Shown here piece by piece: positions 42,620 to 51,121 of a stretch of DNA of 64,000 bases. The stretch comes from Caldifarciminota bacterium (GTDB lineage: Bacteria; Hydrothermota; Tepidihabitantia; B3-TA06): assembly GCA_016934635.1 (NCBI GenBank), contig JAFGSK010000072.1:31355-95354 (forward strand). The letters are read 5' to 3'. Below the pieces are notes generated by a model, which was not told the DNA's origin, did no database searches, and saw only the letters and a program-made list of their open reading frames with translations. A program made the position numbers and the translations under genes. The stretch's first letter is position 1. Every line of letters begins with the position of its first letter.

Positions 42620-43357
42620 TTATAACGGCTTCACGCAGATAAAGGTTCTGTAGCTTTCACCTTCGTAAACCCCGTCGCGTTCTTGAATCTCGAATCCCGC
42701 TTTCTTCAATTTTTCCCTCCACGTTTCAATCGTAAACAGACCGAAGGTGTGAAAATCGTGCTCAATCCTCAGTTTTCCTCGCTCGCGTATGAGATACACG
42801 AATGTCGTTTCCGAGGTCGTGTCAGCGGGGTCAGGGTCGAAATTGTTTTCGATGTAGGTTATCAAGGGTTCGTCGCCAGTCGAATGAAAAATCTTAGTTT
42901 GATTCTGTTTGAAGTTACCTTTATATTTTTCCGCGATTGTAAGCATTACCCCTCCCGGTTTCAGGTGTCTTGCAGCGCAGGCAAACGTTTTTTCAAGGTC
43001 ATCCCCGGTCGTGATATAGGCGATGCCATCGTTTACATAGACTGCATCAAACTCTTTCCCAAGATCGAAATCCCTCATGTCGCCTTGGATGTACGTGCAC
43101 TCTGGATTAAGCTTTCTGGCGTTTTCCAGCATCGCTTCACTTGCATCCAGTCCAGTGACGTCGAAGTATTTCTTGAGCGTGAAGTCGTTCTTGCCTGCAC
43201 CGCAGGTAATGTCAAGGAGCGTTCTTGCATCCATCTTCGAGAACTCCTTGAATAGTTTAACCGCATCCTCGCTTTCAGGTCTATACTGTTCCACCCCTTC
43301 CCATAGAGGCCAAATCCAGGCAAGATCGCTGTACAAACGATTGGTTTTATCTTTCAT
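42620..43357 (-). CDS. class I SAM-dependent methyltransferase, paralogue 1
   Basis: 245 residues and the same plan as the other copy, very similar along the whole length (LLDITCGAGKNDFTLKKYFDVTGLDASEAM; YIQGDMRDFDLGKEFDAVYVNDGIAYIT). The tandem duplication is recent compared with others in the window. ATG 43357 is 6 bases from the -10 box, so the transcript of the pair is probably leaderless. Substrate unknown. Confidence 0.88.
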   Translation of the reverse strand: MKDKTNRLYSDLAWIWPLWEGVEQYRPESEDAVKLFKEFSKMDARTLLDITCGAGKNDFTLKKYFDVTGLDASEAMLENARKLNPECTYIQGDMRDFDLGKEFDAVYVNDGIAYITTGDDLEKTFACAARHLKPGGVMLTIAEKYKGNFKQNQTKIFHSTGDEPLITYIENNFDPDPADTTSETTFVYLIRERGKLRIEHDFHTFGLFTIETWREKLKKAGFEIQERDGVYEGESYRTFICVKPL

Positions 43358-43362
43358 CTTTT

Positions 43363-43391
43363 ATTCTATGATAGATACCGGTCACTGTCAA
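43363..43391 (-). promoter_or_regulatory. promoter of the methyltransferase pair (leaderless type)
   Basis: Minus strand: TTGACA (43391-43386), 17 bp, TAGAAT (43368-43363), then 5 bases to ATG 43357. Confidence 0.7.
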
Positions 43392-43452
43392 CTCGAAGAT
43401 CCATCTGCCTAATCCTTGGATTATACTTGCCGTTCAGCCCGCCACTATTAGC

Positions 43453-43480
43453 TTGCCATCCAGCGTTTCTTCACTATAGT
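43453..43480 (+). promoter_or_regulatory. promoter of the TVP38/DedA gene (leaderless type)
   Basis: TTGCCA (43453-43458), 16 bp, TATAGT (43475-43480); GTG 43488 is 8 bases on. Confidence 0.6.
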
Positions 43481-43487
43481 TTAGCTC

Positions 43488-44207
43488 GTGGACGAATCCA
43501 GTCAGGAATCCCGCAAGCGCGACTACATCATACTCATAGGAGCCTTCATTTTCATCGCAGGGATGACCGCCTTGATCATATGGCAGTGGCCCTTGATCCG
43601 TGAACTCTTCTCCAATCCCGAAGGATTCCGCGATTACGTAGCCTCATACGGTATGTGGGCGCCTGTCGTATTCGTGATAATCTACGTAATCCTCGTAATT
43701 TCCGCATTCGGACCAGCCTACGTGCTCAACTATCTTTCAGGAGCCATGTTCGGTTTCTGGAAGGGTTTTCTTCTTTCCTGGGCCGGCAACGTCGTAGGAG
43801 CCGCACTTGCCATCTGGTTGGGGAGAGGGGTAACCAAATCGATAGCCCATATTTTCTTCCCGGCGAAGAAGTACCAGAAATACGTGGGCTACGTAAGAAC
43901 TAGGGGTTGGGCCTATCTACTCATCCTTTACGCAATACCCAATCCTTTGGGCGATACCCTCAACTACGTGGGTGCGGCTTCTGATATAGAATACTGGAAA
44001 TTAATCCTGATGCTGTCTATTGCTCGCATACCGCTGGTAATCGTGCGAACCGCAATAGGTTCAACTATGGTTAACTTCAAGACAATCCACTGGATAGTCA
44101 TGATCGGTATATTCATCGTCATAGGCTTGACCGTTTTCTTGTTGCGCAGATACATAGACCGTCTTGCAGAACGCCTCGCCGCGAAAATCTTCCCAACCCG
44201 CCCGTAA
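43488..44207 (+). CDS. TVP38/TMEM64 (VTT, DedA-superfamily) membrane protein
   Basis: 239 residues, GTG start. Five to six hydrophobic segments begin at residue 12 (IILIGAFIFIAGMTALIIW). The VTT core is visible as FGPAYVLNYLSGAMFGFWKGFLLSWAGNVVGAALAIWLGRG, including the re-entrant-loop G-x-x-F/G-F..G pattern, and later IPNPLGDTLNYVGAASDI. VTT-domain proteins are thought to act in lipid scrambling or membrane homeostasis; the precise role is unknown. No ribosome site; leaderless start predicted. Confidence 0.87.
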   Translation: MDESSQESRKRDYIILIGAFIFIAGMTALIIWQWPLIRELFSNPEGFRDYVASYGMWAPVVFVIIYVILVISAFGPAYVLNYLSGAMFGFWKGFLLSWAGNVVGAALAIWLGRGVTKSIAHIFFPAKKYQKYVGYVRTRGWAYLLILYAIPNPLGDTLNYVGAASDIEYWKLILMLSIARIPLVIVRTAIGSTMVNFKTIHWIVMIGIFIVIGLTVFLLRRYIDRLAERLAAKIFPTRP

Positions 44208-44244
44208 CACGCACCCGAAACACACACCCGTAACACACCCAAAG
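44197..44244. repeat. C-run direct repeat array after the TVP38 gene
   Basis: CCCGTAACACGC, CCCGAAACACAC, CCCGTAACACAC, CCCAAAGC: four units of about 12 bp at and beyond the gene's 3' end. On the minus strand it reads GGGTGT-rich, resembling the 41790 array. 44245-44489 holds nothing else that I can support. Confidence 0.6.
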
Positions 44245-44489
44245 CACCTTGATAGTAAACTGATTCTGTTGTTTGGAACCTGTCCTAAGATGACTAGTAT
44301 TCAACGGATTATACAGATTTCCCTTGACCTGTATCGTCCTTCTTCGGATTCAGAGATAACCTCTGATTCTATAATATTGTAGGACTTACCATAAGTCGAT
44401 TAATTCTTCCTTTGTCTCCTTTGTGGTTCCCTTGATTCGGCAACCTGGCCAACCTTCTGACCGTCTAATATAATAAACCAGGGGATAAT

Positions 44490-44702
44490 ATGAAAGATTG
44501 CTCAAGCGTTACGGGAAGCGCAGCCGGTGCCCGGATACTTGCTCTCCTTTTCCATCTGGATTTTCCCAATTATCCTGTAACTGCGCATGTTTCTGTTCAA
44601 GTGGACCAAATCGAAAGAGAATTCAGAGACTTGTTTCCTTGCAATAGAGATAGTGCGTTATCAGGCAAGGTCAGGCTCTGGATCAAGGAAAGGGTCTGGT
44701 AG
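44490..44702 (+). CDS. possible small protein, 70 residues
   Basis: ATG 44490 follows AGGGG by five bases and TATAAT (44469-44474) by fifteen, but no convincing -35 is seen. The product (ARILALLFHLDFP, VDQIEREFRDLFP) is helical-looking with two Trp near the basic C-terminus. Not recognised. The next gene's promoter begins 34 bp after its stop. Could be real or a chance frame. Confidence 0.4.
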   Translation: MKDCSSVTGSAAGARILALLFHLDFPNYPVTAHVSVQVDQIEREFRDLFPCNRDSALSGKVRLWIKERVW

Positions 44703-44735
44703 CAACAGGTGGATTTTCGTGGGGAATGCGGGCGG

Positions 44736-44763
44736 TTGACAGGTGTCCATCCATGCCTAATAT
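44736..44763 (+). promoter_or_regulatory. promoter of nadA (leaderless type)
   Basis: TTGACA (44736-44741), 16 bp, TAATAT (44758-44763). ATG 44771 is 8 bases on. This places the start at 44771, not at the in-frame upstream codons of the longer frame from 44726. Confidence 0.75.
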
Positions 44764-44770
44764 AGCGAGT

Positions 44771-45697
44771 ATGACCGATGAAAAATCCTTATCCAACGAA
44801 GAGATGACTGCCGAGATCAAGTGTCTCACTCGTGAGAAAGACGCTTTCATCCTTGTTCATAACTATCAACTACCTGAGATACAGGCTCTGGCCGACATCC
44901 TGGGCGATTCACTGGATTTGGCCAGGCGATCGGCTGAGACCATGCACAAGATTATCGTGTTCTGCGGGGTCAGATTCATGGCCGAAACCGCCCATATCCT
45001 GGCTCCGGACAAGCTCGTGCTTCACCCACGTCCGGACGCAGGTTGCCCCATGGCTGATATGGTTGACGTAGAAGGTTTGCGCAATCTCAAAGCCGAACAC
45101 CCTAGGGCCAAGACCGTGGCATACGTGAATACAAATGCCGAGGTCAAGGCCGAGGTTGACGTATGCTGTACCTCGTCGAATGCGGTAAAGGTTGTTGAAG
45201 GTATAGATGCAGCCGAGATCATCTTCGTGCCCGACTGCAATCTGGCAGATTATGTCCAGCGTTTTACCAAGAAGAAGATTATACCGTGGGCAGGTTTCTG
45301 TTATGTGCACCGGCGCTTCAAGGTAGAAGAAGTTGAGGCCTCCCGTAACCAATTCCCGGATGCATTGTTGATGGTTCATCCGGAGTGTGACCCTGAAGTA
45401 GTTGCTCTGGCCGATGTTGTTGCCTCAACCAACGGTATGGTCAAAGAGGCCAAGACCTCAAAACACAAGCGCTTCATCGTTGGGACAGAGGAAGGCCTGA
45501 TACACCGGTTAAAACAAGAGAATCCTGGAAAGGAATTTTATTCGCTGGGTTCCCCCAAGATCTGTGAGAATATGAAGAAGATCCGTCTGGAACATGTGCT
45601 GGATTCGTTACGGATGGATCAATACAAGGTAACAGTCGAACCCGATGTAGCGGCACGGGCAAAAAAGGCCTTGAACGAAATGTTACGATACGTCTAA
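44771..45697 (+). CDS. nadA: quinolinate synthase A
   Basis: 308 residues from ATG 44771, normal length. The [4Fe-4S] enzyme condenses iminoaspartate with dihydroxyacetone phosphate to quinolinate in NAD synthesis. Landmarks are AFILVHNYQLPEIQALADILGDSLDLAR, FCGVRFMAETAHIL, HPRPDAGCPMADM, CCTSSNAV, FVPDCNLADYV, AGFCYVHRRF, and MVHPECDPEVV; cluster ligands are expected in the GCPM, HPEC and C-terminal KICENM cysteines. nadB and nadC are not nearby. Confidence 0.97.
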   Translation: MTDEKSLSNEEMTAEIKCLTREKDAFILVHNYQLPEIQALADILGDSLDLARRSAETMHKIIVFCGVRFMAETAHILAPDKLVLHPRPDAGCPMADMVDVEGLRNLKAEHPRAKTVAYVNTNAEVKAEVDVCCTSSNAVKVVEGIDAAEIIFVPDCNLADYVQRFTKKKIIPWAGFCYVHRRFKVEEVEASRNQFPDALLMVHPECDPEVVALADVVASTNGMVKEAKTSKHKRFIVGTEEGLIHRLKQENPGKEFYSLGSPKICENMKKIRLEHVLDSLRMDQYKVTVEPDVAARAKKALNEMLRYV

Positions 45698-45735
45698 TGC
45701 GTGTCCGCGTTTCTAAGGATGGGTTAGGCGACCCC

Positions 45736-45764
45736 TTGACATTTAAAGGGAAATGGTGTAAAAT
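45736..45764 (+). promoter_or_regulatory. promoter of the PASTA lipoprotein gene
   Basis: TTGACA (45736-45741), 17 bp, TAAAAT (45759-45764), then a ~35-nt leader with AAGGAGG before ATG 45805. Confidence 0.75.
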
Positions 45765-45804
45765 ACTAACATAACTGGAACTTAAGGAAATAAGGAGGCA
45801 CCTT

Positions 45805-46503
45805 ATGAAGAAAAGTGCACTTGGCATGCTAGTTGTTGTTTTACTGGCGGCCATATTTGTTTCTGGTTGCGATCGAATCAAACGAACCGTTGAACTACCT
45901 GATCTTACTAAATCAACCATTGAAAACGCAAAGATTTCTCTCGATAAGAGAGGGCTGAACCTTGTGGTGGAAGACTCGATTTTCTCCGATGATATTCAGC
46001 TCGGACTCATTGCCAAGCAGTATCCTCTTGCGCTTTCAGACGTATACCGCGGAACCGACGTCAAGATTTGGGTATCAAAAGGCTCGGATAAGGTTGAGAT
46101 ACCTGCTTTGGAGAACGCCGATCTGAACGACGTTCTGCGAACTCTCGCTGGAATAGGTCTTTACTCCAAGACGGTTTTCGTTTATTCCGATGTGGTGGAT
46201 AAGGACGACGTAATATCTCTCGATCCTGCTCCCGGTACAAAGGTTGAGAAGGATAGCTACGTAGAGGTGAAGGTTAGTATGGGACCCGAGGCGGTGAAGA
46301 CGGTCGTTGTGCCAAAAGCGACTGGTATGAGCAAGAGCAGCGCCAAGAAAAAGATTGAGGATGTCGGTTTGGTTGCCAATTTCGTTTACCGTGTACACAC
46401 CGAGTACTACGAAGGTACCCTTTACTACCAGACTCCTAAGGCCGGAAGTGTCGTACCGACCGGTTCCACCGTGACCGTCTATATCGCAACAGTTCTCGAC
46501 TAA
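45805..46503 (+). CDS. PASTA-domain lipoprotein
   Basis: 232 residues. The signal ends in a lipobox (VSGC, C22). Three PASTA repeats follow: ELPDLTKSTIENAKISLDKRGL.., EIPALENADLNDVLRTLAGIGL.. and VVPKATGMSKSSAKKKIEDVGL.., each ending in a GSxVxV-type strand. PASTA modules bind peptidoglycan fragments in kinases and PBPs; a stand-alone lipoprotein form would tether to, or sense, cell wall. Strong Shine-Dalgarno and an intrinsic terminator delimit a single-gene transcript. Confidence 0.93.
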   Translation: MKKSALGMLVVVLLAAIFVSGCDRIKRTVELPDLTKSTIENAKISLDKRGLNLVVEDSIFSDDIQLGLIAKQYPLALSDVYRGTDVKIWVSKGSDKVEIPALENADLNDVLRTLAGIGLYSKTVFVYSDVVDKDDVISLDPAPGTKVEKDSYVEVKVSMGPEAVKTVVVPKATGMSKSSAKKKIEDVGLVANFVYRVHTEYYEGTLYYQTPKAGSVVPTGSTVTVYIATVLD

Positions 46504-46523
46504 AGGTGAAAAAAGGGAAATTG

Positions 46524-46548
46524 AAAGGCCGGCTTTGACCGGCCTTTT
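46524..46548 (+). terminator. intrinsic terminator
   Basis: AAAGGCCGG, loop CTTTGA, CCGGCCTTTT, 21 bp after the PASTA stop. The A-run on the left could let it serve rsmG from the other strand too. Confidence 0.88.
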
Positions 46549-46558
46549 CTCTTATTTT

Positions 46559-47179
46559 CTACCGGAACAGGAGAAGGTAACGGCGTTCTTCCCCTAAAGG
46601 TAGAATCAACTTCCTTTCTTTTTTCATTAGTCCATGCCAGTCTATCAACCGTCGGGCTTCATCGAACTCAGCTGGGAGTCCCGGGCCTTTGTAGAAGAGA
46701 ACTCCGCCTTCTTCACTGAGGTGAACGAGCGCTTTTGGCAGCACCTCCTTGATCTTTCCTATGGCCCGAATGGTTATAAAATCAAAATGCACTGTAAGTT
46801 TTTCCGCCCGATCCGGGAATAGACTCAGATTTGGGATTTTCAACTCATTGATTACCCTTAGAAGAAACGACGCTTTCTTTTGTCGTGATTCTACAAGGGT
46901 AACGTGTATGTCCGGCCTGGCGATTGCCAGAGGAATTCCGGGCAATCCTCCACCTGACCCCCAGTCTGCGAGCTTGATTCCGTTAGGTATCAAATCAATC
47001 GGAGCAAAAGAATCGGCGAAATGAACTTCTTCAAGGAGATTGCGGTCAGCTGCAGAAATCAGATTGATTTTCTCCGATACTTCAAGGAAAATCGCCCTGT
47101 ATCTATCCAGCAAAGCCTTTTGTTCTACTGAAAGCTCTATCCCATGCTCTAACAAAAAGCGTTCAAGTTTTAGATTCAC
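46559..47179 (-). CDS. rsmG: 16S rRNA (guanine527-N7)-methyltransferase RsmG (GidB)
   Basis: 206 residues. It methylates N7 of G527 in 16S rRNA with SAM. Visible are LDRYRAIFLEVSEKINLIS, HFADSFAPI, the SAM motif LADWGSGGGLPGIPLAIARPD, LVESRQKKASFL and FDFITIRAIG. Length is as expected. Its start overlaps the stop of the upstream YhaM-like gene by 4 bases, so they are cotranscribed. Confidence 0.96.
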   Translation of the reverse strand: MNLKLERFLLEHGIELSVEQKALLDRYRAIFLEVSEKINLISAADRNLLEEVHFADSFAPIDLIPNGIKLADWGSGGGLPGIPLAIARPDIHVTLVESRQKKASFLLRVINELKIPNLSLFPDRAEKLTVHFDFITIRAIGKIKEVLPKALVHLSEEGGVLFYKGPGLPAEFDEARRLIDWHGLMKKERKLILPLGEERRYLLLFR

Positions 47180-48117
47180 TCTTCTCGTTGGAGGTAGACA
47201 TCGCGTTCAAGGTAGGGATGGTATTCACTCCACCGTGCTCCTTTGTCGCTGCGCGCCTCCAGTTCCCGGTACATGGCCCGCTTGGCATCCAGATTATCCA
47301 GATGGTGAAGTATCTCAGCTTCAAGGAATATCGGTTTCCTCGGTGAACCGAACTCCATAAACCCGTGGTGGCTTATGACCATATGTATTAGCTTCCACCC
47401 CAACCGTTCCGGGAATTCGGGCATCCTTGCCAGTTCCCGTTCTATCATTCGGACACCTATGGTTATATGACCCAGCATCTTACCCTCGTCGGTGTTGTCA
47501 ATAGTTCGGGTGTATTCGTATTCGCGAATCTTACCTATATCGTGTAAGAGAATCCCGGCATAGAGGAGATCTCTATCAATCTTGGGGTCACCTTCGCAGA
47601 TTCCTTGACCTGCAATGAGCATGTCATATGTGTGGATACATAATCCACCCAGATAAGGGTGGTGGGCACGTACTCCTGCTGGGGCAAGCTTAAACTGGCT
47701 CTCGAACGCCTTATTGTCGTAGAATGAGGTCAGAAGGGCTGCAATTGGTTCTCGCAAAGACCTGGCGGTCTCCTGTAGTTTTCGATAACAGCCCTCAACG
47801 TCACGGTCGGATTGAGGTAGATAGTCATGGTAGTCCACTTCGGATTCCTTAGCCAGCCATATCTCGTCAATCTTTAGGTTGAGACGACCGTTGTATTCGG
47901 AGATTCGACCGTGTACGTGAGCGAATGCTCCCTTAGGTACCCCACCGGTAGGTCCAACATCGAATTGAAGTCCCTTGATTACTCCGGTGCGATCCCGAAG
48001 CTGAAATACGAAGAAATCCTTACCTTCACGTGTTTTGCGGGTTTCCTTATCCACTATATAGAATATACCCGCAACATCGTCACCTGCACGCAGGGAGTTG
48101 ATAAATTGTTTCTTCAC
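47176..48117 (-). CDS. YhaM-like 3'-5' exoribonuclease (OB-fold plus HD domain)
   Basis: 313 residues. The N-terminal OB-fold (DVAGIFYIVDKETRKTREGKDFFVFQLRDRTGVIKGLQF) binds nucleic acid. The HD domain has GGLCIHTYDML, LLHDIGKIREYEY, LGHITIGVRMIERE and MVISHHGFMEFGSPRKPI. This architecture and length match YhaM, a Mn-dependent 3'-5' exonuclease. The start codon is GTG 48117 with AAAGGAG three bases before it. A terminal gene order of yhaM-like then rsmG is seen here only. Confidence 0.9.
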   Translation of the reverse strand: MKKQFINSLRAGDDVAGIFYIVDKETRKTREGKDFFVFQLRDRTGVIKGLQFDVGPTGGVPKGAFAHVHGRISEYNGRLNLKIDEIWLAKESEVDYHDYLPQSDRDVEGCYRKLQETARSLREPIAALLTSFYDNKAFESQFKLAPAGVRAHHPYLGGLCIHTYDMLIAGQGICEGDPKIDRDLLYAGILLHDIGKIREYEYTRTIDNTDEGKMLGHITIGVRMIERELARMPEFPERLGWKLIHMVISHHGFMEFGSPRKPIFLEAEILHHLDNLDAKRAMYRELEARSDKGARWSEYHPYLERDVYLQREE

Positions 48118-48129
48118 CGACTCCTTTCT

Positions 48130-49047
48130 TTAGAAGGTGTAGGACACTGAAATACGGTGGAATATTCCCAGATCAAGCCCCGGAGTAATAGCATAGTCTA
48201 CGCTCACACCTACAAGATCATGGATCCCTAAACCGAAGGAGAATCCTGCAAGAACATCTGCACCTGAGTCTGTCTTCCAGGCCGATCCGCGACTGCTGTA
48301 ACCTCCCCGCAGCGCCAGGATATTCACAGGTAAGAATTCGATACCGCCCTCTACTACGAGTGGAGCATCCAACGGCTTGCTAACATCCAATGCAAGAAGC
48401 AGATTCTTCACACCGTAACTTATTCCCCCGCCTATCTCTAATGGGATTGCACCCGGCTTTTCTACGAAAGGCATTATCTCCAGCGCTACGTTCCTGGCGG
48501 CCAGGCCTACTGCCAGACCCGGAACTATGTCGGTAAGCATTATGCCGATGTCTGCCGCAGCGGCTACCTGCAAGTTACTGTCCGCCGAGGCAAGATGAAT
48601 GCGTAAGTTGGTTCCTACATCCAGATACTCTGCAAGCGCAAAGGTTACATTGCCGCCCAGGTTGATCACGTGGTAGCTGAAGGTTCCCAGTTCCTCGTTG
48701 GTCGGGCTCGTAAGCGTCATTTTGCCTGAGTTCAAGTAAAGTGCGCCCGCTGAAAATCGAAAGGGAGCCGGTGTTTTATGGGCAGGTTTGAATAGAAAAG
48801 AACCGATATGGATTCCGGCAGGATAGGGAAGATAGTTTGCTGCTAGTAGGTAGGTTTCCGAATCCGATAGGCCGGCAGGATTGCCGAAGAAGGCTTGCGG
48901 ATTGTCCGCTAATCCCAGAGAGACTCCTCCCATTCCCTGGCTGCGTGCAGAAGGCTGGATACGCAGATGATTGAGACTTGTCTCTCCGACATCGAGGGCG
49001 AGCGTCGCCCCCGCCATTAAAAGAATCGATGCAATTGTACGTCTCAT
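48130..49047 (-). CDS. PorV/PorQ-family outer-membrane protein
   Basis: 305 residues. After a short signal (MRRTIASILLMAGATLA) the opening LRIQPSARSQGMGGVSLGLADNPQAFFGNPAGLSDSE is the hallmark of the PorV/PorQ (UPF0164) barrel family, with alternating amphipathic strands to a final aromatic residue (HRISVSYTF). In Bacteroidota PorV shuttles cargo of type IX secretion; outside that phylum the role is unclear. The end in phenylalanine fits BAM-dependent insertion. ATG 49047 is exactly 7 bases from the -10 box. Confidence 0.9.
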   Translation of the reverse strand: MRRTIASILLMAGATLALDVGETSLNHLRIQPSARSQGMGGVSLGLADNPQAFFGNPAGLSDSETYLLAANYLPYPAGIHIGSFLFKPAHKTPAPFRFSAGALYLNSGKMTLTSPTNEELGTFSYHVINLGGNVTFALAEYLDVGTNLRIHLASADSNLQVAAAADIGIMLTDIVPGLAVGLAARNVALEIMPFVEKPGAIPLEIGGGISYGVKNLLLALDVSKPLDAPLVVEGGIEFLPVNILALRGGYSSRGSAWKTDSGADVLAGFSFGLGIHDLVGVSVDYAITPGLDLGIFHRISVSYTF

Positions 49048-49053
49048 CAGCTT

Positions 49054-49081
49054 AGTTTAGCTTAAACTCGACGTGTGTCAA
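49054..49081 (-). promoter_or_regulatory. promoter of the PorV-like gene (leaderless type)
   Basis: Minus strand: TTGACA (49081-49076), 16 bp, TAAACT (49059-49054), then 6 bases to ATG. Confidence 0.75.
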
Positions 49082-49139
49082 GCCGTTGTCGGCTCCTATC
49101 CGTAGATGAGGTAGATTTACTTCGTAACATTCGGGAAAT

Positions 49140-49167
49140 GTAGGGGCACGGCATGCCGTGCCCCTAC
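49140..49167. repeat. 28-bp perfect palindrome
   Basis: GTAGGGGCACGGCA followed directly by its reverse complement. Located between PorV-like and SIMPL genes; same TAGGGGC ends as other elements here. Confidence 0.85.
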
Positions 49168-49176
49168 TGTGCAAAT

Positions 49177-49875
49177 TCACTGCAGTTCGTAGGTGATGTA
49201 GATTGTATAGGTCAGCTTTATATCTCCGGGTTCGATTGTCACGGAACCTGAGGCATCTGCTGATATAGTTATATCAGGTATGATTCCTACTGGAGAGCGA
49301 TCATTAACTTCTTTAAGTTCGCTTATTATTAGGGGTTTTCCAAGTTTCATTCCTGCAAGTCCTGCGATGTGTCGAGCTTTTTCTTCTGCTTTTTTCATTG
49401 CCTTTGTTCTAACCTCAACAATATAAGGTGTTGGATCTTCAATCCTAAATGCGATACCCTTTATTCTGGTTGCTCCTGCTTCAAGGATTTCATCTGCGAT
49501 TTGCATTATCTTATCTAAGTCACGGGTCTCAACCTGCATTTCATGGTAGACACAGTATCCGTCGAAGATCCGATTCTGATTCTTATCGTATCGGTAGGTT
49601 CGTTCAACCAGAAATTTGTTGCTCTTCATGTCATCCGATTCAATGCCGTAGGTTTTAAGTACTTCCTTTACCCTTAACATTGCTTCTTCGTTTATCTGGT
49701 AAGCCTTGTTTCTATCCTTATCTCTTGCTTCGACCACGAACTCAATTGCGCCAAGGTCAGGTTTGACGTGTATCTCGGCCGATTCAAGGATCGATAAGGT
49801 TCTTATCTCTGGTTGGGCAGCAATTGAGCTCCCCGCCATTACTATAAGAATGATTGTGGCTTGGGTCTTGGACAT
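49177..49875 (-). CDS. SIMPL-domain (DUF541) exported protein
   Basis: 232 residues. The signal peptide (1-18) ends near IAAQ. The body matches DUF541/SIMPL: RTLSILESAEIHVKPDLGAIEFVVEARDKDRNKAYQINEEAML, IESDDMKSNKFLVERTYRYD, and an AKHIAGLAGMKLGKPLIISE-like segment. Members such as E. coli YggE lower oxidative damage or bind partners at the cell envelope. AAGGAGG is a few bases before ATG 49875. Confidence 0.9.
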   Translation of the reverse strand: MSKTQATIILIVMAGSSIAAQPEIRTLSILESAEIHVKPDLGAIEFVVEARDKDRNKAYQINEEAMLRVKEVLKTYGIESDDMKSNKFLVERTYRYDKNQNRIFDGYCVYHEMQVETRDLDKIMQIADEILEAGATRIKGIAFRIEDPTPYIVEVRTKAMKKAEEKARHIAGLAGMKLGKPLIISELKEVNDRSPVGIIPDITISADASGSVTIEPGDIKLTYTIYITYELQ

Positions 49876-50067
49876 GTTTCCTCCTTTTCTGTCTTATACC
49901 CCGATTAGATACTTCAACTCACACTGATTAAAGACAGAAAAGGTTGTTTTGGCCCCCTAAATAGTTAAAGAGATTGATAAGTTAGATAAACTCATCTTCT
50001 TAGTTTAGTTTGAAGTTAAGTAATGTCAAGCTACAAGAATAGTAAGTTCGATTAGAGAAGAGTAATC

Positions 50068-51021
50068 TTACTGGCTTTGAGTATACTCCAGGATGACGAA
50101 TCCTTTACTTTCATCGGCAAGATAGATATACTGGCCGTCGTAATATACAGAATGTGGTGAGTATCTCGAGTCACTGGTGATCAAGCGAGGTTGATCTGGA
50201 TCGGTTATGTCGTATAACCAGACTCCTCTCTGAAGATCGGCTGCGCAAAGGTGAGTACTGTCCCCAAAAACACCGTACGTTTCCCCAACATCGGCGATGG
50301 AGCTAATTAAAACTGGAGAGGTTGGATCGGAGATGTCCAGTATCCTGATTCCATTCTGATGGCACCCCAGAAACAACAACTCTCCGTTCACCTGGACGTT
50401 CCATGCACCAATGGTTTCATCGACAGTTTTTAATTTTAAAGGGTCTGCAGGGTCTGTGACATCTATCACTACAAGTCCACTGTCAGCATTAGCCAGGTAA
50501 ACAACATTTTGACTCAAAGCTATTCCGACTAATCTGCCGCCTTCGTCGAATTGACTTATGAACGAGGGGGATGATGGATCCCTGGTGTCTATACCCCTTA
50601 ATTCGCCTTGGAAATAAATACCATACATGGTTGAATCATTGGCACATACGTCATAAGGTGAAATGTTTTCGAAGCATGTTCCCAGAATCTTAGGATCTTG
50701 TGGATTCTTAATATTAACAATGGTAAAACCAGTTGACCAACCACACACACAGGCATAGTCACCTACAACCGTTATTCCAAACGCACCATCTGTATCGATT
50801 AACGCCACTTTCCTGGGTTTGGTCCGATCACTGATATCGATTACGACGACGCCATCGTTGTTTGATACGTAAGCGTAATCGTCATGAACGAAGACATCAT
50901 AAGCGACACCAATCTTGACGCGGCCTATTCGGCACAACTGGTCTTCTTGGGTTAGACAATTCAGGAGAAACAGCCCGACGACCGAAGAAATAATTAAACA
51001 ACCACGACGTTTTCCTGACAT
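50068..51021 (-). CDS. LVIVD-repeat beta-propeller lipoprotein
   Basis: 317 residues. The hydrophobic signal ends at LLNC (C21), a likely lipobox. The body has about six LVIVD repeats: VVVIDISDRTKPRKVALIDT, FTIVNIKNPQDPKILGTC, LVVIDVTDPADPLKLKTVD, IRILDISDPTSPVLISS, VWLYDITDPDQPRLI. These 40-residue blades form a propeller seen in bacterial surface proteins; ligand unknown. AGGAAG stands four bases before the ATG. Confidence 0.92.
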   Translation of the reverse strand: MSGKRRGCLIISSVVGLFLLNCLTQEDQLCRIGRVKIGVAYDVFVHDDYAYVSNNDGVVVIDISDRTKPRKVALIDTDGAFGITVVGDYACVCGWSTGFTIVNIKNPQDPKILGTCFENISPYDVCANDSTMYGIYFQGELRGIDTRDPSSPSFISQFDEGGRLVGIALSQNVVYLANADSGLVVIDVTDPADPLKLKTVDETIGAWNVQVNGELLFLGCHQNGIRILDISDPTSPVLISSIADVGETYGVFGDSTHLCAADLQRGVWLYDITDPDQPRLITSDSRYSPHSVYYDGQYIYLADESKGFVILEYTQSQ

Positions 51022-51121
51022 CCATACTTCCTATTTCAGATGACGAAGTTCACGAGTTTCCAGGCACGTATACCGTCTTTTCACCCCACACATCCACTTC
51101 GCGTCTGTGCGGGGACCCCGA